DNA of 64,000 bases from Apodemus sylvaticus (lineage: Eukaryota; Chordata; Mammalia; Rodentia; Muridae). Both the position numbers and the translations under genes were made by a program. The notes under the pieces were generated by a model. That model searched no databases, was not told where the DNA came from, and was given only the letters and a program-made list of their open reading frames with translations. Location of the stretch: NCBI RefSeq assembly GCF_947179515.1, contig NC_067481.1, forward strand, positions 27,167,086 to 27,231,085, read 5' to 3'. Shown piece after piece: positions 1-10,889 of this stretch; position 1 is the first letter of the stretch, and every line of letters starts with the position of its first letter.

Positions 1-121
1 ACCATGTGTAGGTATGGGTACCATAGGAGGCCAGAAGAGACCATTAGATCTGGAGCTGGAGAGGTCTTAAGCTCCCTGTTGTGGGTACTGGGATCCCAAC
101 GTGGGGCCTCTGGAAAAGCAG
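1..121 (-). repeat. B3-like SINE fragment
   Basis: The sequence resembles the antisense B2/B3 tail (ggccagaagag, then tgtgggtactggga, then cctctggaaaagcag). It is diverged and is cut by the window edge. The exact subfamily is not certain. Confidence 0.5.
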
Positions 122-459
122 CATTTTTTTTTTTTAAACATCTGAGCCCTCCCTCCTTCTGCCAAGCATCATATTTGAATGACCCAGACAGATCCTATTT
201 GCTTTCCGGTTTAAAGGTTCCTCTTGTTTATTTTATGGGCCAATGTACACACCATTCTAAATAGACCATTCCTAGTCACCCTACATAGAGAGGGAATGGC
301 AAACCAAAGAACTGATTCCACCCAAATACAGCTTGGTGAGCTGGTGGCCTTACTGGGAGTAGTCAGCTGTTGTTTATGAGCCAGGTGCACATTGGGTGAC
401 AAGATTCATAGCTGAACAGGGTCCTCGACCTGAACGGCACCTTCTAGAATTATATAAGC

Positions 460-855
460 TAGTATCTTAGTAAGAGTTACCATTGCCGTGAGGACACACC
501 ATGACTAAAGCAACTTGGGGAGGAAAGTCTTTAGTTTGGATTACACTTCCATATGTTCATCAATGAAGGAAGTGATGAACTCAGATATGGTGAGAGCCTG
601 GAGGAAGGGGCTGATGCAGAGGCCATGGCAGAGTACTGCTTACTGGCTGGCTTCCCATGGCTTGCTCATCCCAGTTTTTTATAGAACCCAGGACTACCAG
701 CCCAGGGATGGCCCCACCGGTAATGGGCTGGGCCCTTCTAGTCTCTAATGAAGAAAATGCCTCACAGCCCGACCTTATGGAGGGAGGCATTGTCTCATTG
801 AGGTTCCCTCCTTTCAGATAACTCTAGCTTATGTCAAGTTGACTTAAGTGTAGCC
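460..855 (-). repeat. Interspersed rodent repeat, family R1
   Basis: This is the antisense copy of a common rodent repeat. The copy at 44030-44425 is in the opposite orientation and shares the same segments (accatgactaaagcaac, cccagggatggccccac, tatgtcaagttgact). I do not assign a database name. There is no coding capacity. Confidence 0.6.
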
Positions 856-1170
856 AGAATAGCTCGGGAGGATCCAGGCTAGAACTCCAGTTTGACTTCT
901 CTGTGCCCTGCCCCAGAGCCTGTAATGTCTCCAGCAATAGGGACTTACTCTTGATTTTTGGCAAGGTACTGACATGTGTTGTTTGGGGAGCCTCAAGAGC
1001 CTCACTGACCAACAACTCATAGGTTTCATTCCTGATACTAAGATTTTGCTTCACCCAGCAATCTTATTGCTCCTGGGAGTATTTTTCAATAGATACACAC
1101 AAGATACTTTCATTCAAACATCTGGAAGATGCTCAACAACTACTATTAGATGCTTTCATATATATATATG

Positions 1171-1347
1171 AAAGATTTATTTATTATATATGTAAGTACA
1201 CTGTAGCTGTCTTCAGATGCACCAGAAGAGGGTGTCAGATCTCTTTTTTGGAGGGTTGTGAGCCACCACGTGGTTGCTGGGATTTGAACTCATGACCTTC
1301 AGAAGAGCAGTCAATGTTCTTAACCACTGAGCCATCTCTCCAGCCCC
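1171..1347 (-). repeat. B2 SINE
   Basis: This is a near full-length antisense B2. It starts with the tail (atttatttattatatatgtaagtacactgtagctg) and ends in gagccatctctccagcccc, the complement of the B2 head. The internal pol III promoter region is present. Confidence 0.9.
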
Positions 1348-1362
1348 AAATATGTATATTTT

Positions 1363-1491
1363 AAAGACAGAGTCTCTTTATGTAGCCCTATCTGCCCTGG
1401 AACACACTCTGCAGATTAAGCTGGCCTTGACCTCACAGACATCTTGCTACCTCTGCCTCCTGAGTGCTGGGCTTAAAGATGTGTGCCACCA
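1363..1491 (-). repeat. B1 SINE (diverged)
   Basis: Antisense B1 with recognisable blocks (aagacagagtctct, gccctggaacacactctg, ctctgcctcctgagtgctgg, gtgtgccacca). It abuts the B2 head-on and is clearly older than most B1 copies in the window. Confidence 0.8.
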
Positions 1492-1550
1492 AAACTCCTT
1501 CCTGAATGAACTGTACTGTGAACTTAGTGCCCTTGGATCTAGTGAGCCGG

Positions 1551-1900
1551 CTGTTGGGGTTCAGGAATCGCCACACAAACTGTACGAACACTGATTTCAG
1601 TTAAGCAAGAACAGTTTAGAGAATGCACACTCCAGTGCTGGTCAGAGCAGGGACATAGCTCAGAATTATCTCAACTATGACCACAGACGTGTTTCTCTAT
1701 CAGCTTATAAAGGAAAAAAACCCCACCAAAACCACAATGAGTTCATCAGAAGATGCAGGAAGTACTGCCCAGTGGTCAGTTCTGACTCAAGATATTTTAG
1801 ACATAACGGTTCCTATTGATGTTTGATTTGATGGGTCCTATGTGGAACTTTGTGGGATTTCTTAAGATTAGCAGACCTCATATAGAACATTCACAGCGTA
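1551..1900 (-). repeat. Possible antisense ERV LTR fragment
   Basis: The segment starts with tgttggggttcaggaatc and contains cagcttataaagg. This looks like the end of a mouse LTR read on the opposite strand. No partner LTR or target duplication is visible, so this is a weak call. Confidence 0.35.
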
Positions 1901-2008
1901 CAGAACAAAACAGGGAATGTGATAAGCAAGTCCTTGCTGTGAGCCAAGTCACTTCCCTGTGTCGGTGACTGGAAGGCATGGGACAAAATGGCAAGAGTTA
2001 TTCTGGGG

Positions 2009-2129
2009 GCATGTGTGTGTGCATGCATGAGTGCGTGCGTGCGTGCGTGCGTGTGTGAGTGTGCATATGTGTGTGTGAGCGTGTGTGTAAGTACATGTGT
2101 GCATGCACGCATGTGTGTGTGTGTGAGTA

Positions 2130-2171
<42 letters not shown>

Positions 2172-2175
2172 CATA
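2009..2175. repeat. (TG)n/(GCGT)n followed by (GA)n
   Basis: An imperfect alternating purine-pyrimidine TG/CG tract (2009-2139) runs into a pure (GA)n tract (2140-2168). It is a microsatellite, and the open frames across it are repeat artefacts. Confidence 0.95.
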
Positions 2176-2379
2176 ATACTAGTGAAATAACAGCTACCTA
2201 GACCTTAGCAAAGACCACAACCCTGTAGTAAGAGTAGTCACAGGCAAATATTCTGGTGAGTGTGAAGTCAGTCCCAAAAGACTTGCAAGCACGTGTAACA
2301 TCAGGTGCTTCACCCAGGGCCTTTTATTAGAAAGGTGTTATTCAGGGAGGTGGATGAGAGTTGCTGATGCTGGTCCCAC

Positions 2380-2905
2380 CATGTGGTAGCTTGACCAAGC
2401 CAGCTCAGACAGTCAACAGGTTCTCCAGCCCAGGAGTGAGGATTAAAAAGAAAAAAGACAATTAGACAATATTGTATTGTGACCCCAGCCAGCTCTGAGG
2501 CTGAGGCAGGTTTATTTTTTCCCAATCTGCTTTTATACCATTTTAATTACATGCAAGTATTAAGTATTAGTCCACTGAGTAACAAGCAGGACAGCAAACA
2601 AAGCCCAGTGACTACTCCCTGACAGTTGTTTCCAAGGGTTTGTCAGAATGACCAAACTACCTGAGCCCACTTCCTTGTCCAAGCCCATAATTCTTCCCTG
2701 AAGCCTACTTCTTTTGTTCCATCCTGAGATACAAATTCCTGCCTGAATCTACTTCCCTATTACACTCTAAAATTAGATTCTTGCCTGAACTTAGTTCCTT
2801 GTCATGGCCTAATGTCGGACTCCTGCCTGAAGCTCATTTCCTTGTCCTGGCCAAGGTTGGAGTTCAGCTAAGCCGTACCCCCAAAGGCTCTCCACAGCAG
2901 CTAAA
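2380..2905 (-). repeat. Antisense LTR-like element, family R3
   Basis: It is related to 57330-57720 over several blocks (tgaccaagccagctcag, acaattagacaa, gaccccagccag, ttttataccatt, attcctgcctga). The repeated purine-poor blocks and the complement of a TATA-like stretch suggest an LTR in reverse orientation. The family name is not assigned. Confidence 0.5.
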
Positions 2906-3477
2906 CTGGCCAATTCTCGAGATAAGTAGAGCTCTCATAGTGCGTTTTCTGCAATCTACCAAGCTGGATGTTTTCCTTGGAAGAACTGTTTCTTGGCACA
3001 TTTGCCATTTATTTAAAAAAAGAAAATTCCAAACGTTTGATTTACCAAATGAAGACTTGGGAGCCAGATGCTGGGGTGAAAGCCTGCTGACTTAGAGAGC
3101 AGAGAAAGCACCCAGCTGACCCTCCGACTCCACCGATGTCACCGAGGAAAAAGTTCCTTCTTCTGCACTCTGCTTTAAATACCCTTTAACTCAATGTCTT
3201 TCCTTTTCTTTCCTTATGTTTACTCCCTGTCCACTGGTTTCTAGTTCTGCCTATTGTCCTAGGGTTGACTTTAATCATGTTTACAGAAAGGTCTCTGGAT
3301 TAAAGATGTGCACCAGGGCTGAGCCACTCCACACAGTTTTTGCAGTCCACAATTTTGGTGTTCACAATGTGATCAAATATCCTGCAACAATTCAATGACA
3401 AGGAGTCAAGCTGTTTTGGTTAAAAAGCACTGGCTCTTAATGTGAGCCTAAAAAGTTTCAGCATGCTAAAATCTTTT

Positions 3478-3650
3478 TTGTTTTGTTTTGTTTTTTGGAT
3501 TTGGTTTTTTTTTCAAGACAGGGTTTCTCTGTGTAGTCCCAGCTGTCCTGGAACTCACTCTGTAGACCAGGCTGGCCTTGAACTCAGAAATCTGCCTGCC
3601 TCTGCCTCCCAGAGTGCTGGGATTACAGGTGTGTGCCATCACCACTCGGC
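3478..3650 (-). repeat. B1 SINE
   Basis: Full-length antisense B1 with its poly(T)/GTTTT tail at 3478-3512 and the block cagggtttctctgtgtag. It ends at the complement of the B1 head (accactcggc). Confidence 0.93.
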
Positions 3651-3828
3651 TGCTAACAATGAGAACACTGAGCCGTTGATTCTGACAGGACCTCACCTAA
3701 AGAACCGTTAAAAGTCAAACCATGTTCTGTTTGTAAGCTTCAATTTTTCTCAACCCTATTTTTAATAATGGTTCTTAAATGCTTTAACCTCCCTTCTAGC
3801 CCACCATCTACCAGAAGTTGTGGGAAAT

Positions 3829-3900
3829 AAAGGTTATTAGGATATGGAGAAAGTGGACCTGTTTAGAAATTGTCTTTTGGAGCAAATCCCATCTGCGTTG
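3829..3900 (-). repeat. Fragment of repeat family R4
   Basis: The block with ggatatgga, ggtggacc-like and cctgtttag sequence is the reverse complement of 5260-5325. It is therefore a short inverted copy of the longer R4 repeat. Confidence 0.5.
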
Positions 3901-3965
3901 TCAGAAATCAGCAGTTCAGGCCACAGAACTTAGCAGCAGCAGCTGCCTTCGCAGTGCGATCCATT

Positions 3966-4109
3966 TGTAAACACACCAGACACACCAGAAGAGGGCATCG
4001 GATCCCAGTACAGATGGCTGTAAGCCACCATGTGGTTGCTGGGAATTGAACTCAGGACCTGTGGAAGAGCAGTCAGTGCTCTTAACCACTGAGCCATCTC
4101 TCTAGTTCC
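3966..4109 (-). repeat. B2 SINE (tail-truncated)
   Basis: Antisense B2 from caccagaagagggcatcgg to gagccatctctctagttcc. The AATAAA-rich tail seen in other copies is missing. Confidence 0.88.
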
Positions 4110-4504
4110 CTGTGCTTGTTTCTATTGATGTGCTGTATGCCATCTATTGACCTGTGCGTATTGAGCCACCTTTGCATCCATAAAATGGAGCCAACTTGAT
4201 CACGCACCATCAAGACTGGTTTTACATACGTCACACCAGCAACTGAGTTCAGCACTTCACTTATGCCAGGCAAGCTGACTCACAACTCCAGCCCTCTCTC
4301 TGACTTTTTTGTTTTATTTTTAATTTTTCTCAGGCAAGCATGTGGAGCGAAAACTTCTGGTTTCTTTGGAAAGTCAGTTGTGTTGAATGGTATTTTGCTG
4401 GGGCAAACACAAGAAGGAGTGTTTTTGTGGACATGGGTGAAAGACAGCATTAGAAGACAGAAAGAGCCTCCAAGGTCATGGATTAGCAGGAGTTAATATT
4501 GTGT

Positions 4505-4640
4505 AAATTCAAATCTATACATTTGATGCAGTCCCCATGAAAAATTCAACAATATTCTTCACAGAATGGAGGGTGAAATCCTTCAGTTCATCCTCTACAA
4601 GCACAAAGAACCCCAAGCAGCCTCAGCAACCCTGACAAAA
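4505..4640 (+). repeat. Old L1 ORF2 fragment
   Basis: The blocks gatgcagtccccatgaaaa, acaatattcttcacaga and acaagcacaaagaacccc match the mammalian L1 reverse-transcriptase region at low identity. It is a short dead remnant. Confidence 0.55.
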
Positions 4641-4654
4641 TGAGCTGCAGCCTC

Positions 4655-4750
4655 TACCACCACTACCACCACCACCACCATTACCACCACCACCATCATC
4701 ACCATCATCACCACCATCGTTACCACTACCACCACCATCATCACCATCAG
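4655..4750. repeat. (CCA)n/(CAT)n trinucleotide repeat
   Basis: Imperfect ACC/ATC triplets that translate as poly-His or poly-Val in different frames. This is a microsatellite, not a gene. Confidence 0.95.
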
Positions 4751-4899
4751 AACACCAGATTTCAAATTATATTTCAGACCCATATGAACTGGAAACTTCT
4801 GGTTTGTTTGGAAGTCTGTTATGTCAAATGATGGTTTGCTGGGGCACACAGGTGAAAGGATGTTTTGCTATAGCGAACACATGAAAGAACACACGTGGA

Positions 4900-5345
4900 A
4901 CCCATGAAGGAGGATAAATATGACCCCACAGACAGCGGGAACTGAGCATTGGTTTGGTTTGCTCTGCCTTGCTATTCCTTGCTAACAACACACATGTATT
5001 GGTTCGCCTTACTTCTCGTTGCTGAGCTCCACTGCTTGTGGTGATGCTGCCATTGAGAGAAACTTGCCAACGAACAGCTGGTGATGTTCCCAAAGCTTCT
5101 TGGTTCTTCAGCGGCCTTGGGCTGGTTGGCAAGCCTTGCGGTTTCTTCAGGATTGAACTACAGCTGCTGGTTTGTGCCTGGTGTCTGCCTACCTAGAGGA
5201 CTGGGCTGTCACTGTTGATTTGTATTTGGTGTTTGCTGAGGGACTGGGAAAGAAGATTGAACTTGCCCCCAAAGAACTATTGCTAAACAGGTCCACCTCC
5301 TCCATATCCTGATAACATTTCTCTTCCACTGCCTTTGCTGGGTGG
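4900..5345 (+). repeat. Interspersed rodent repeat, family R4
   Basis: A moderately repetitive rodent sequence containing gctgagctccactgcttgtg and the block taaacaggtccacctcctcc, which is inverted at 3829-3900. It may be an LTR of the RMER type, but I cannot name it with confidence. Confidence 0.45.
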
Positions 5346-5388
5346 TGGGCTACAGGAGGGGTTGAACCCTTATTAAAACAGGCAACAA

Positions 5389-5572
5389 GCCGGGCAGTGG
5401 TAGTGCATGCCTGTAATCCCAGCACTCTGGGAGGCAGAGGCAGGCGGATTTCTGAGTTCGAGGCCAGCCTGGTCTACAGAGTGAGTTCCAGGACAGCCAT
5501 CGCTATACAGAGAAACCCTGTCTCAGAAAAAAAACCCCAAAATCAAAAAAAAAACCAAACCAAACCAAAACA
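5389..5572 (+). repeat. B1 SINE with 14-bp target duplication
   Basis: Sense B1 from gccgggcagtggtagtgc through cgctatacagagaaaccctg, with an A-rich tail. It is flanked by AAAACAGGCAACAA at 5375-5388 and again at 5573-5586, a perfect target-site duplication. Confidence 0.96.
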
Positions 5573-5839
5573 AAAACAGGCAACAAAAAATGTACGCCTA
5601 CACCCTTTATACCACAAGATCCTGATGCTGACACAAAAGCAGACACACAGACCAAAAGAATCAAATGCAGAGTGTCCAACCTGTGACCTATAGGCTGCAT
5701 ATGTCCTAGGATAACTCCGAGTGTAGCCCAACATGTATGTATAGGCTACAGTATCATATCTTAATGAAAAAAGTGACTGCAGAAATAAACTCACTGAGAG
5801 AGAGCCACCTGAACTTTAACAGAGGTGCCAGGCAACATA

Positions 5840-6215
5840 TATTGGAGAAAATACAGTGTTTCAACAAACGGTGCTTGGGAAAATGGGCATTCACAGGCCA
5901 GTGAATGGAACCAGATGCCTATCTCTCACCTGGCACCAAAACAAACAACAACAACAACAACAAAACAATGCAAATGTATCAAAGGCCTCAATAGATGACT
6001 GGAAACTTTGAATCTGCTTGAGGAAAAACAGAAAAAAAGAAAAAAGAAAAACCTAGAGGATGTAGGCAGAGGATGTACTTTCTAAAAAGTACTGAAATAG
6101 CCCAGGGAATAATCACATGAATAAATGGGAATTGTGTGGAATCAGAGAGATTCTGCACAGTAGAGGAAAACAGAATACAGAGATGGACTACTGATGGATT
6201 CAATGCCGAAGGGCA
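5840..6215 (+). repeat. L1 ORF2 3' end fragment
   Basis: The order of blocks matches the end of L1 ORF2 and is interrupted by a short (CAA)n run at 5940-5965. The blocks are cttgggaaaatgggcattcaca, gcctatctctcacctggcacc and aaacctagagga, with agattctgcacagtagaggaaa further on. Stops in all frames make it non-functional. Confidence 0.6.
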
Positions 6216-6242
6216 GAGGAGAAGCTTCAGTCTATAAATGAG

Positions 6243-6420
6243 TGATCTGGGGGTGGGGGAATGACTCATCAGTTAAAGCAAGTGCTGCCCTTGGCAGGAT
6301 AGCTTCCAGCATCCATGAAGGACAGCTCACTGCTGTCTGTAACTCCAGCTCCAGGGGATCAGACGCCCTCTTGTGGCCTCCAGGGGTACTGGGCATGCAT
6401 TTGATGCACATAACACATAA
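6243..6420 (+). repeat. B3 SINE
   Basis: Sense B2/B3-like body: the degraded head gactcatcagttaaagca, then tgtctgtaactccagctccaggggatcagacgccctcttgtggcctcc, which is typical of B3. Confidence 0.75.
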
Positions 6421-6421
6421 A

Positions 6422-6540
6422 CTAGGTGTGAAGGCACATGAGAAACAGAGATAGGAGGATCAGGAGTTCAGGGTTATCCCCAGTTACATAGAGAGTTCCA
6501 GGAAGTTAGTGCTATGTAGTGAGACTCTGTCTCAAAGCAA
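6422..6540 (+). repeat. B4/B1-related SINE
   Basis: The blocks ataggaggatcaggagttcag, cagttacatagagagttcc and gagactctgtctcaaagc are typical of old B1F/B4 copies. Confidence 0.6.
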
Positions 6541-7010
6541 CACATATATATGGTATAGGAGACCTGATTTCAGAAGCATGGGGTGGGTCTACCATCAATG
6601 ACCTTCAAGCCTGCTAATGCTTGACTATCTACCTCACAACAGTTACCTCAGGTAGAGAGCCAATGACAGAACAAAGAAACATCTCACCCAAGTCCAGTGT
6701 GCTGATCCAATGAACTCACTGGGCCTGTTTACAAGTGCATGAGACAAGAAGTTGCTTACTGGCAAGACCGCTAAGTCCCTCCATTATGGTTGATCACCTC
6801 ATAAGGGCTACATCCTGGAGCCCTGCTTCCGTTAACCTCCTGCCTCAGATCTATTCTAGCATTTTCCAAGATCACCTGCAGTGGTATGCAGGTATGTTAG
6901 GTCATGGGCCTGCATCCTCCCTGTCTTCTGCTAGGGAGACGTGGTGATAGCTATACTATGATTACTGTAGACATAACTGCTGATTATAAGCGTGCGCCAC
7001 CACACCCGGC

Positions 7011-7012
<2 letters not shown>
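6541..7012. other. Mostly non-repetitive stretch
   Basis: No gene or recognisable element was seen at 6541-6970. A short antisense B1 end (gcgtgcgccaccacacccggcc) lies at 6990-7012. Confidence 0.5.

Positions 7013-7045
<33 letters not shown>
7012..7045. repeat. (ATCT)n microsatellite
   Basis: About eight tandem ATCT units directly after a B1 end. Confidence 0.95.
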
Positions 7046-7134
7046 ATTTTTGGAGTCTAGGCTGCCTGTAAATTTGTAACCTTTTACTTCAGCTTTCTAA
7101 ATTGGGATTATAAGAATATGCCAAGAGAGGGTTT

Positions 7135-7310
7135 GGCCAAGCAGTGGTAGTACACACCTTTAATCTCAGCACTTGGGAGGCAGAGGCAGGTGGATCTCTG
7201 AGTTCAAGGCTAGCCTGGTCTACAGAGTGAGTTCCAGGACAGCCAGGGCTATACAAAGAAACTCTGTCTCGAAAAACCAAAATAAATAAATAAATAAATA
7301 AATAAATAAA
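7135..7310 (+). repeat. B1 SINE with (AAAT)n tail
   Basis: Full-length sense B1. The tail has become (AAAT)n at 7278-7311. Near-duplicates of aagagagggt flank it. Provirus A inserted 20 bp downstream. Confidence 0.92.
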
Positions 7311-7330
7311 ATAAAGAGGGTCTCACCTGG

Positions 7331-7914
7331 TGAAGGGAGTTGGGGCTTTTCAGAATCCATAGTTAAGGCAGCAAGCAGACTAGAGCCAGGGCACGCCGCC
7401 GGACAAGCTTGAAGCAAGGTTGTGGTTGAGCCATTCCACAAACAGACCGGCCATAAAAGATAAGGGGCATGCCTGGGAAAACTCCTGGCCCATAGGAGTT
7501 TATCTAGACTATCTAGACTGGAGTCTCCTGTCTCCTGTCCCTTGGATGCAGTTTACTAATGTCAAAGTGACCTTCCTGCTAACAAAAATAAACTGCCCTC
7601 CTACATTGCTGATGGCCGGATCTGCACGTATGCCAAAAAAAACCACCCTGCGTGCCAGAATCCCCCGCCAATGTTTGAATCAACAAATCATGTGTAACTG
7701 CGCCAAACCCCCCTGACTTTTCCTATATAAACCCCTAACTTTTGGGCCTCACGGTCGACTCCACTGTCTCCTGTGTGAGATACGTGTTGATCCAGAGCTC
7801 AGATAATAAACTACCTCACGCATTTGCATCAAGTAGGTCTCTCGTGTTTCCTTGGGTGTTCGCTATCCCAAGAATAGAATGGAGTGGGGGGTCTCCCCAA
7901 AAGGAGGTCCTACA
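7331..7914 (+). repeat. Provirus A 5' LTR
   Basis: This 584-bp LTR has a TATA box (TATATAA, 7724-7730) and a polyadenylation signal (AATAAA, 7805-7810), so the U3-R-U5 order is intact. Upstream CCAAT-like sequence (cgccaatg) precedes the TATA box. It could in principle drive rightward transcription towards B4galnt2, whose exon 1 lies about 28 kb downstream. Confidence 0.93.
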
Positions 7915-7916
7915 GT

Positions 7917-7934
7917 TGGTGCGTTGGCTGGGAA
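7917..7934 (+). promoter_or_regulatory. Primer binding site, tRNA-Gly type
   Basis: TGGTGCGTTGGCTGGGAA starts 2 nt after the LTR. It is complementary to the 3' end of tRNA-Gly (the expected site is TGGTGCATTGGCCGGGAA) with two mismatches. A partial duplication of the same segment follows at about 7941-7968. Confidence 0.75.
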
Positions 7935-7991
7935 ATTGGTGGCCCGTATGGGGAAATTGGTGGCACCCAGGAACCTCGAAGACCCCTTGGA

Positions 7992-7998
7992 GGTATGT
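7992..7998 (+). promoter_or_regulatory. Candidate retroviral splice donor, provirus A
   Basis: The sequence G|GTATGT in the leader fits the 5' splice-site consensus. It lies where class I ERVs splice out gag-pol to make env RNA. The equivalent site in provirus B has lost its GT. Confidence 0.5.
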
Positions 7999-8699
7999 CT
8001 GTGTGTGTGAGTGCCGGCGATGTTTTTGTTTTAAATGTCCTGAATGTTTGAATGCGGCACAGCTGTGTATGTGTCTTGGTTTCTGTTTGTTAACAGGAGT
8101 AGATGTGGAATCCTACTCCGTGGTTTGTTTGCAGCTGCTGCTGTGGGCCGTGAGGACCCAGTGGCTGTGGAGGGAGATGTCCTAGAGTCCCGCAGGCTGC
8201 AACCCTGGAGGACGCTCCAAGGGTGAGAGACAGTCAGGGGGGCCTGACTGTGGTTTTCTGGAATGAAGGGGACGGGTGCTCCTTCTACTGAGAAGGGAGT
8301 GAAGTAGAATTGCACCCCTCAGCTGATCTGGTACTTGTCAGTTTTGTGTGTCTTTGTCTACAGTTTGACTACTAGAAGTGCCATGGTTTGTTTTTTGTCT
8401 GTCTCACTGTTGTCAAGGTCCGAGTAAAGCTTTTGGTTTTGCTTGCAAGCTTCTGGGGCTCGGATAGCCTGTCTGGTACTGTGTGTTCGGCTGCTAGAGT
8501 TGAGACCGCGGGGGTCTGGAGGAAGCTGGACCTTGGAGAGAGCTAAATAAGGCTTTCCTCCCTGCAGTTTGTGCAGGAGCACCTGGTGTCTGAAACTGGG
8601 TCCCTCTGGGAGCAAATTATGTGATTTTCCTTGCTCTGTGTTCTTGAATCTAGAAGCCTGATGGTGGCAAGGTCAGGCTGGCTGTCTATGTGGTGTTGT

Positions 8700-9940
8700 T
8701 TTGTATTATGTTTTGTGTTCTTGGACTTAGACGGACAATAATATTTTGACTTTGACTGAAAAACAACTTTCTCTAGCCTGCCAAAATCAGGTCATGTGAC
8801 TCAGAACAACTCAGAACAAAAGGACAGACAAAATATTTGGACTCTGACACTCCCTGGTGGGGAAAATAAGCCTTAACAAGAAACTCAATGTGGTAGGTGC
8901 GAGTATTCTGGTACATTAAGTTGGTACAGATAGTTTATTTCTTTTATTTTAACTTGTTTAAATTATTATGATCAATATGATGTTAAACTTTGTGGTTATA
9001 TTGTTCCTCTGGGAGAGAGGTCAAAATAAGGGAGACCTCCAAAAGACTAGATTCTAAAATATTAAACGAAAAAACTATCTTTGTGATACTAAAATCTTGT
9101 TTTGAGATTTACATTACAGAAAATAGCACTCCTCTTCATATCAACATCCATGTTCAGATTGAAGAAACGGTCTTTCTAAAGAATATAAAAATGGTCAGAT
9201 TTAAAACGGGGAGAAAATAAAATTAATTTCATTTAATAAAAATCTTTATAATTGCTATTAAGTTCAAAGCATAAGTTCTTATTTGATACAGGTTTTATTT
9301 TGATACAAAATCAAGGTTTTCATTGGTATAAATACTAAATTTGAAAGTACAGGATTTACACCCAGTTCTTTGTTATTATTACTGAGCTGAGATGTTTAAG
9401 CCTATGAGTTTAGGGCCAAATAGAAGTTTAAGGCTCTAAGTATATTTTTAGGGTGTTTTCTAGGTTTTAATAAAAAATAGCTGAAGATAGTTTAACAGAC
9501 AACAGTCCATATTACTTTACATAGATAGCTGGTTTTCAAAAATGTCAAAAATCCATGAAATATAATGTTTAAGTCTTAAAAGCTATGTTAAGCTTTCTAT
9601 ATATTTTTTAGTTAATATTGGTCACTCTTAGATTTCTGATGGTATTGAAGACTGTTAGTCTCACAGACAGCCCAAGCTGTTTAATCCTAAAAAAGCTGAT
9701 ATAGATTTAAATAAATGATTTTCAGGTAACATAAAATTTAAAATTTAAAGCCAGGACATGAGTCAATTCTTACAATGTTAATTTTTAAATGTTAATTCTG
9801 ACAGTCTTTTAAGATAATACAGATAAAAAGGTTCAGTTTAATCAACAGAGATAATAAACTAAGTGTTATATCTATCTCATAGTTTATAATTTACAAAATG
9901 GTAATAATTATGCTCAATTGATATTTAGAGAGGACCACAG
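8700..9940 (+). other. AT-rich non-coding insert in provirus A
   Basis: Between the leader and the gag remnant lies about 1.2 kb of A/T-rich sequence. It has no retroviral motif and no open frame above about 76 codons. Provirus B has matrix and proline-rich gag sequence in this position. The segment may be degenerate gag or a replaced, VL30-like non-coding region. Confidence 0.5.
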
Positions 9941-10079
9941 AGTGGAGCAGGAGAGGACCTGAGACCACCTATCCTGATACCATGGTAGCTCTCTCACTAA
10001 GGGAATATTTCCCAAGAGACAAATTAATCTCTTTGAGACTGTTTTATTTGTAATATAGGAAGCCAAGAAGATTACCCCC

Positions 10080-10805
10080 TCAGACAAAAGGTAAGAGGCA
10101 CCTGAAAGACCAACACCAGACTCCATTGGCAGGTCTTGAGGGCATGGCAGCCCACACATTTGACCAAGGTATGTAAGGTTAAGCAGGGACCAGATGAGTC
10201 ACCTGCAGATTTTCTAGAGCAGCTCATAGAGGCATTCTGTCCGTATACATGCTATGAATCCGGGGCAAGGACTATAAAGCTATTATATTATGACAATGAC
10301 TTTTATAGATGGGGCTAATAGAGATGCACCGAGAATGGGAACAGCCTAACTTGAGAGAAAAGGAATGATGCAGAAGGACTGTGAATGTGGAGAGGGCATA
10401 GTGATGAGATAGAGAGTTTAAAAGATGGTCTTTGAAGATAGAGTCAAGTAAAAATGGAGACAAGTGACAAGCAGTTTGGAGGCAAATAGAAGAGCTAGTT
10501 TGCTCCTTCAGCTATGTTTCCTTGCCTTAGAAATAAAAAGTCTATAGAAAGATTTAGTACAGTGTGCTGAGACAGGGAGACAGAGAAAGGGAAGGAACAG
10601 AAAAAAAAAAAAAGAAATAAAGAAAGAAGATGACAGAGAAAAAAGCTACAGAGGATCCTGGCTATAATAGTTAGAAAAAGCAGAAAAGGGAGACAGAAAA
10701 GGACCAGTGTGCATACTATAAGGAGAGAGGCCCTGAGACAGAGTGTGCCCTAAGAGATAGAAGCCGGGAGCAGGAGTTCCCAGGTCTTGAGAAAAGTGCA
10801 CCCAA
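10080..10805 (+). pseudogene. Provirus A gag remnant (capsid and nucleocapsid)
   Basis: A short frame at 10136-10318 matches the gammaretroviral capsid end (a KQGPDESPADFLEQL-like major homology region). Further right, a nucleocapsid-like stretch near 10707-10760 keeps only part of the CCHC pattern: the second Cys is Tyr and the His is Pro. Multiple stops and frameshifts separate the pieces. The gag-pol junction near 10840 keeps the gactagggg amber context that is also seen in B. It is a dead gene. Confidence 0.8.
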
Positions 10806-10889
10806 ATGGTAAACACAGGTGTTAGTCCTGGGTGAAGACAATGACTAGGGGAGGTAGGGTTTTCTGATCACCTTCCCCAACCCAGGAAA

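Noticed and set aside
1..7330. A further host gene upstream of the proviruses
   Set aside because: No open frame here has domain-like sequence or paired splice sites. The content is SINEs, old L1 and LTR pieces.
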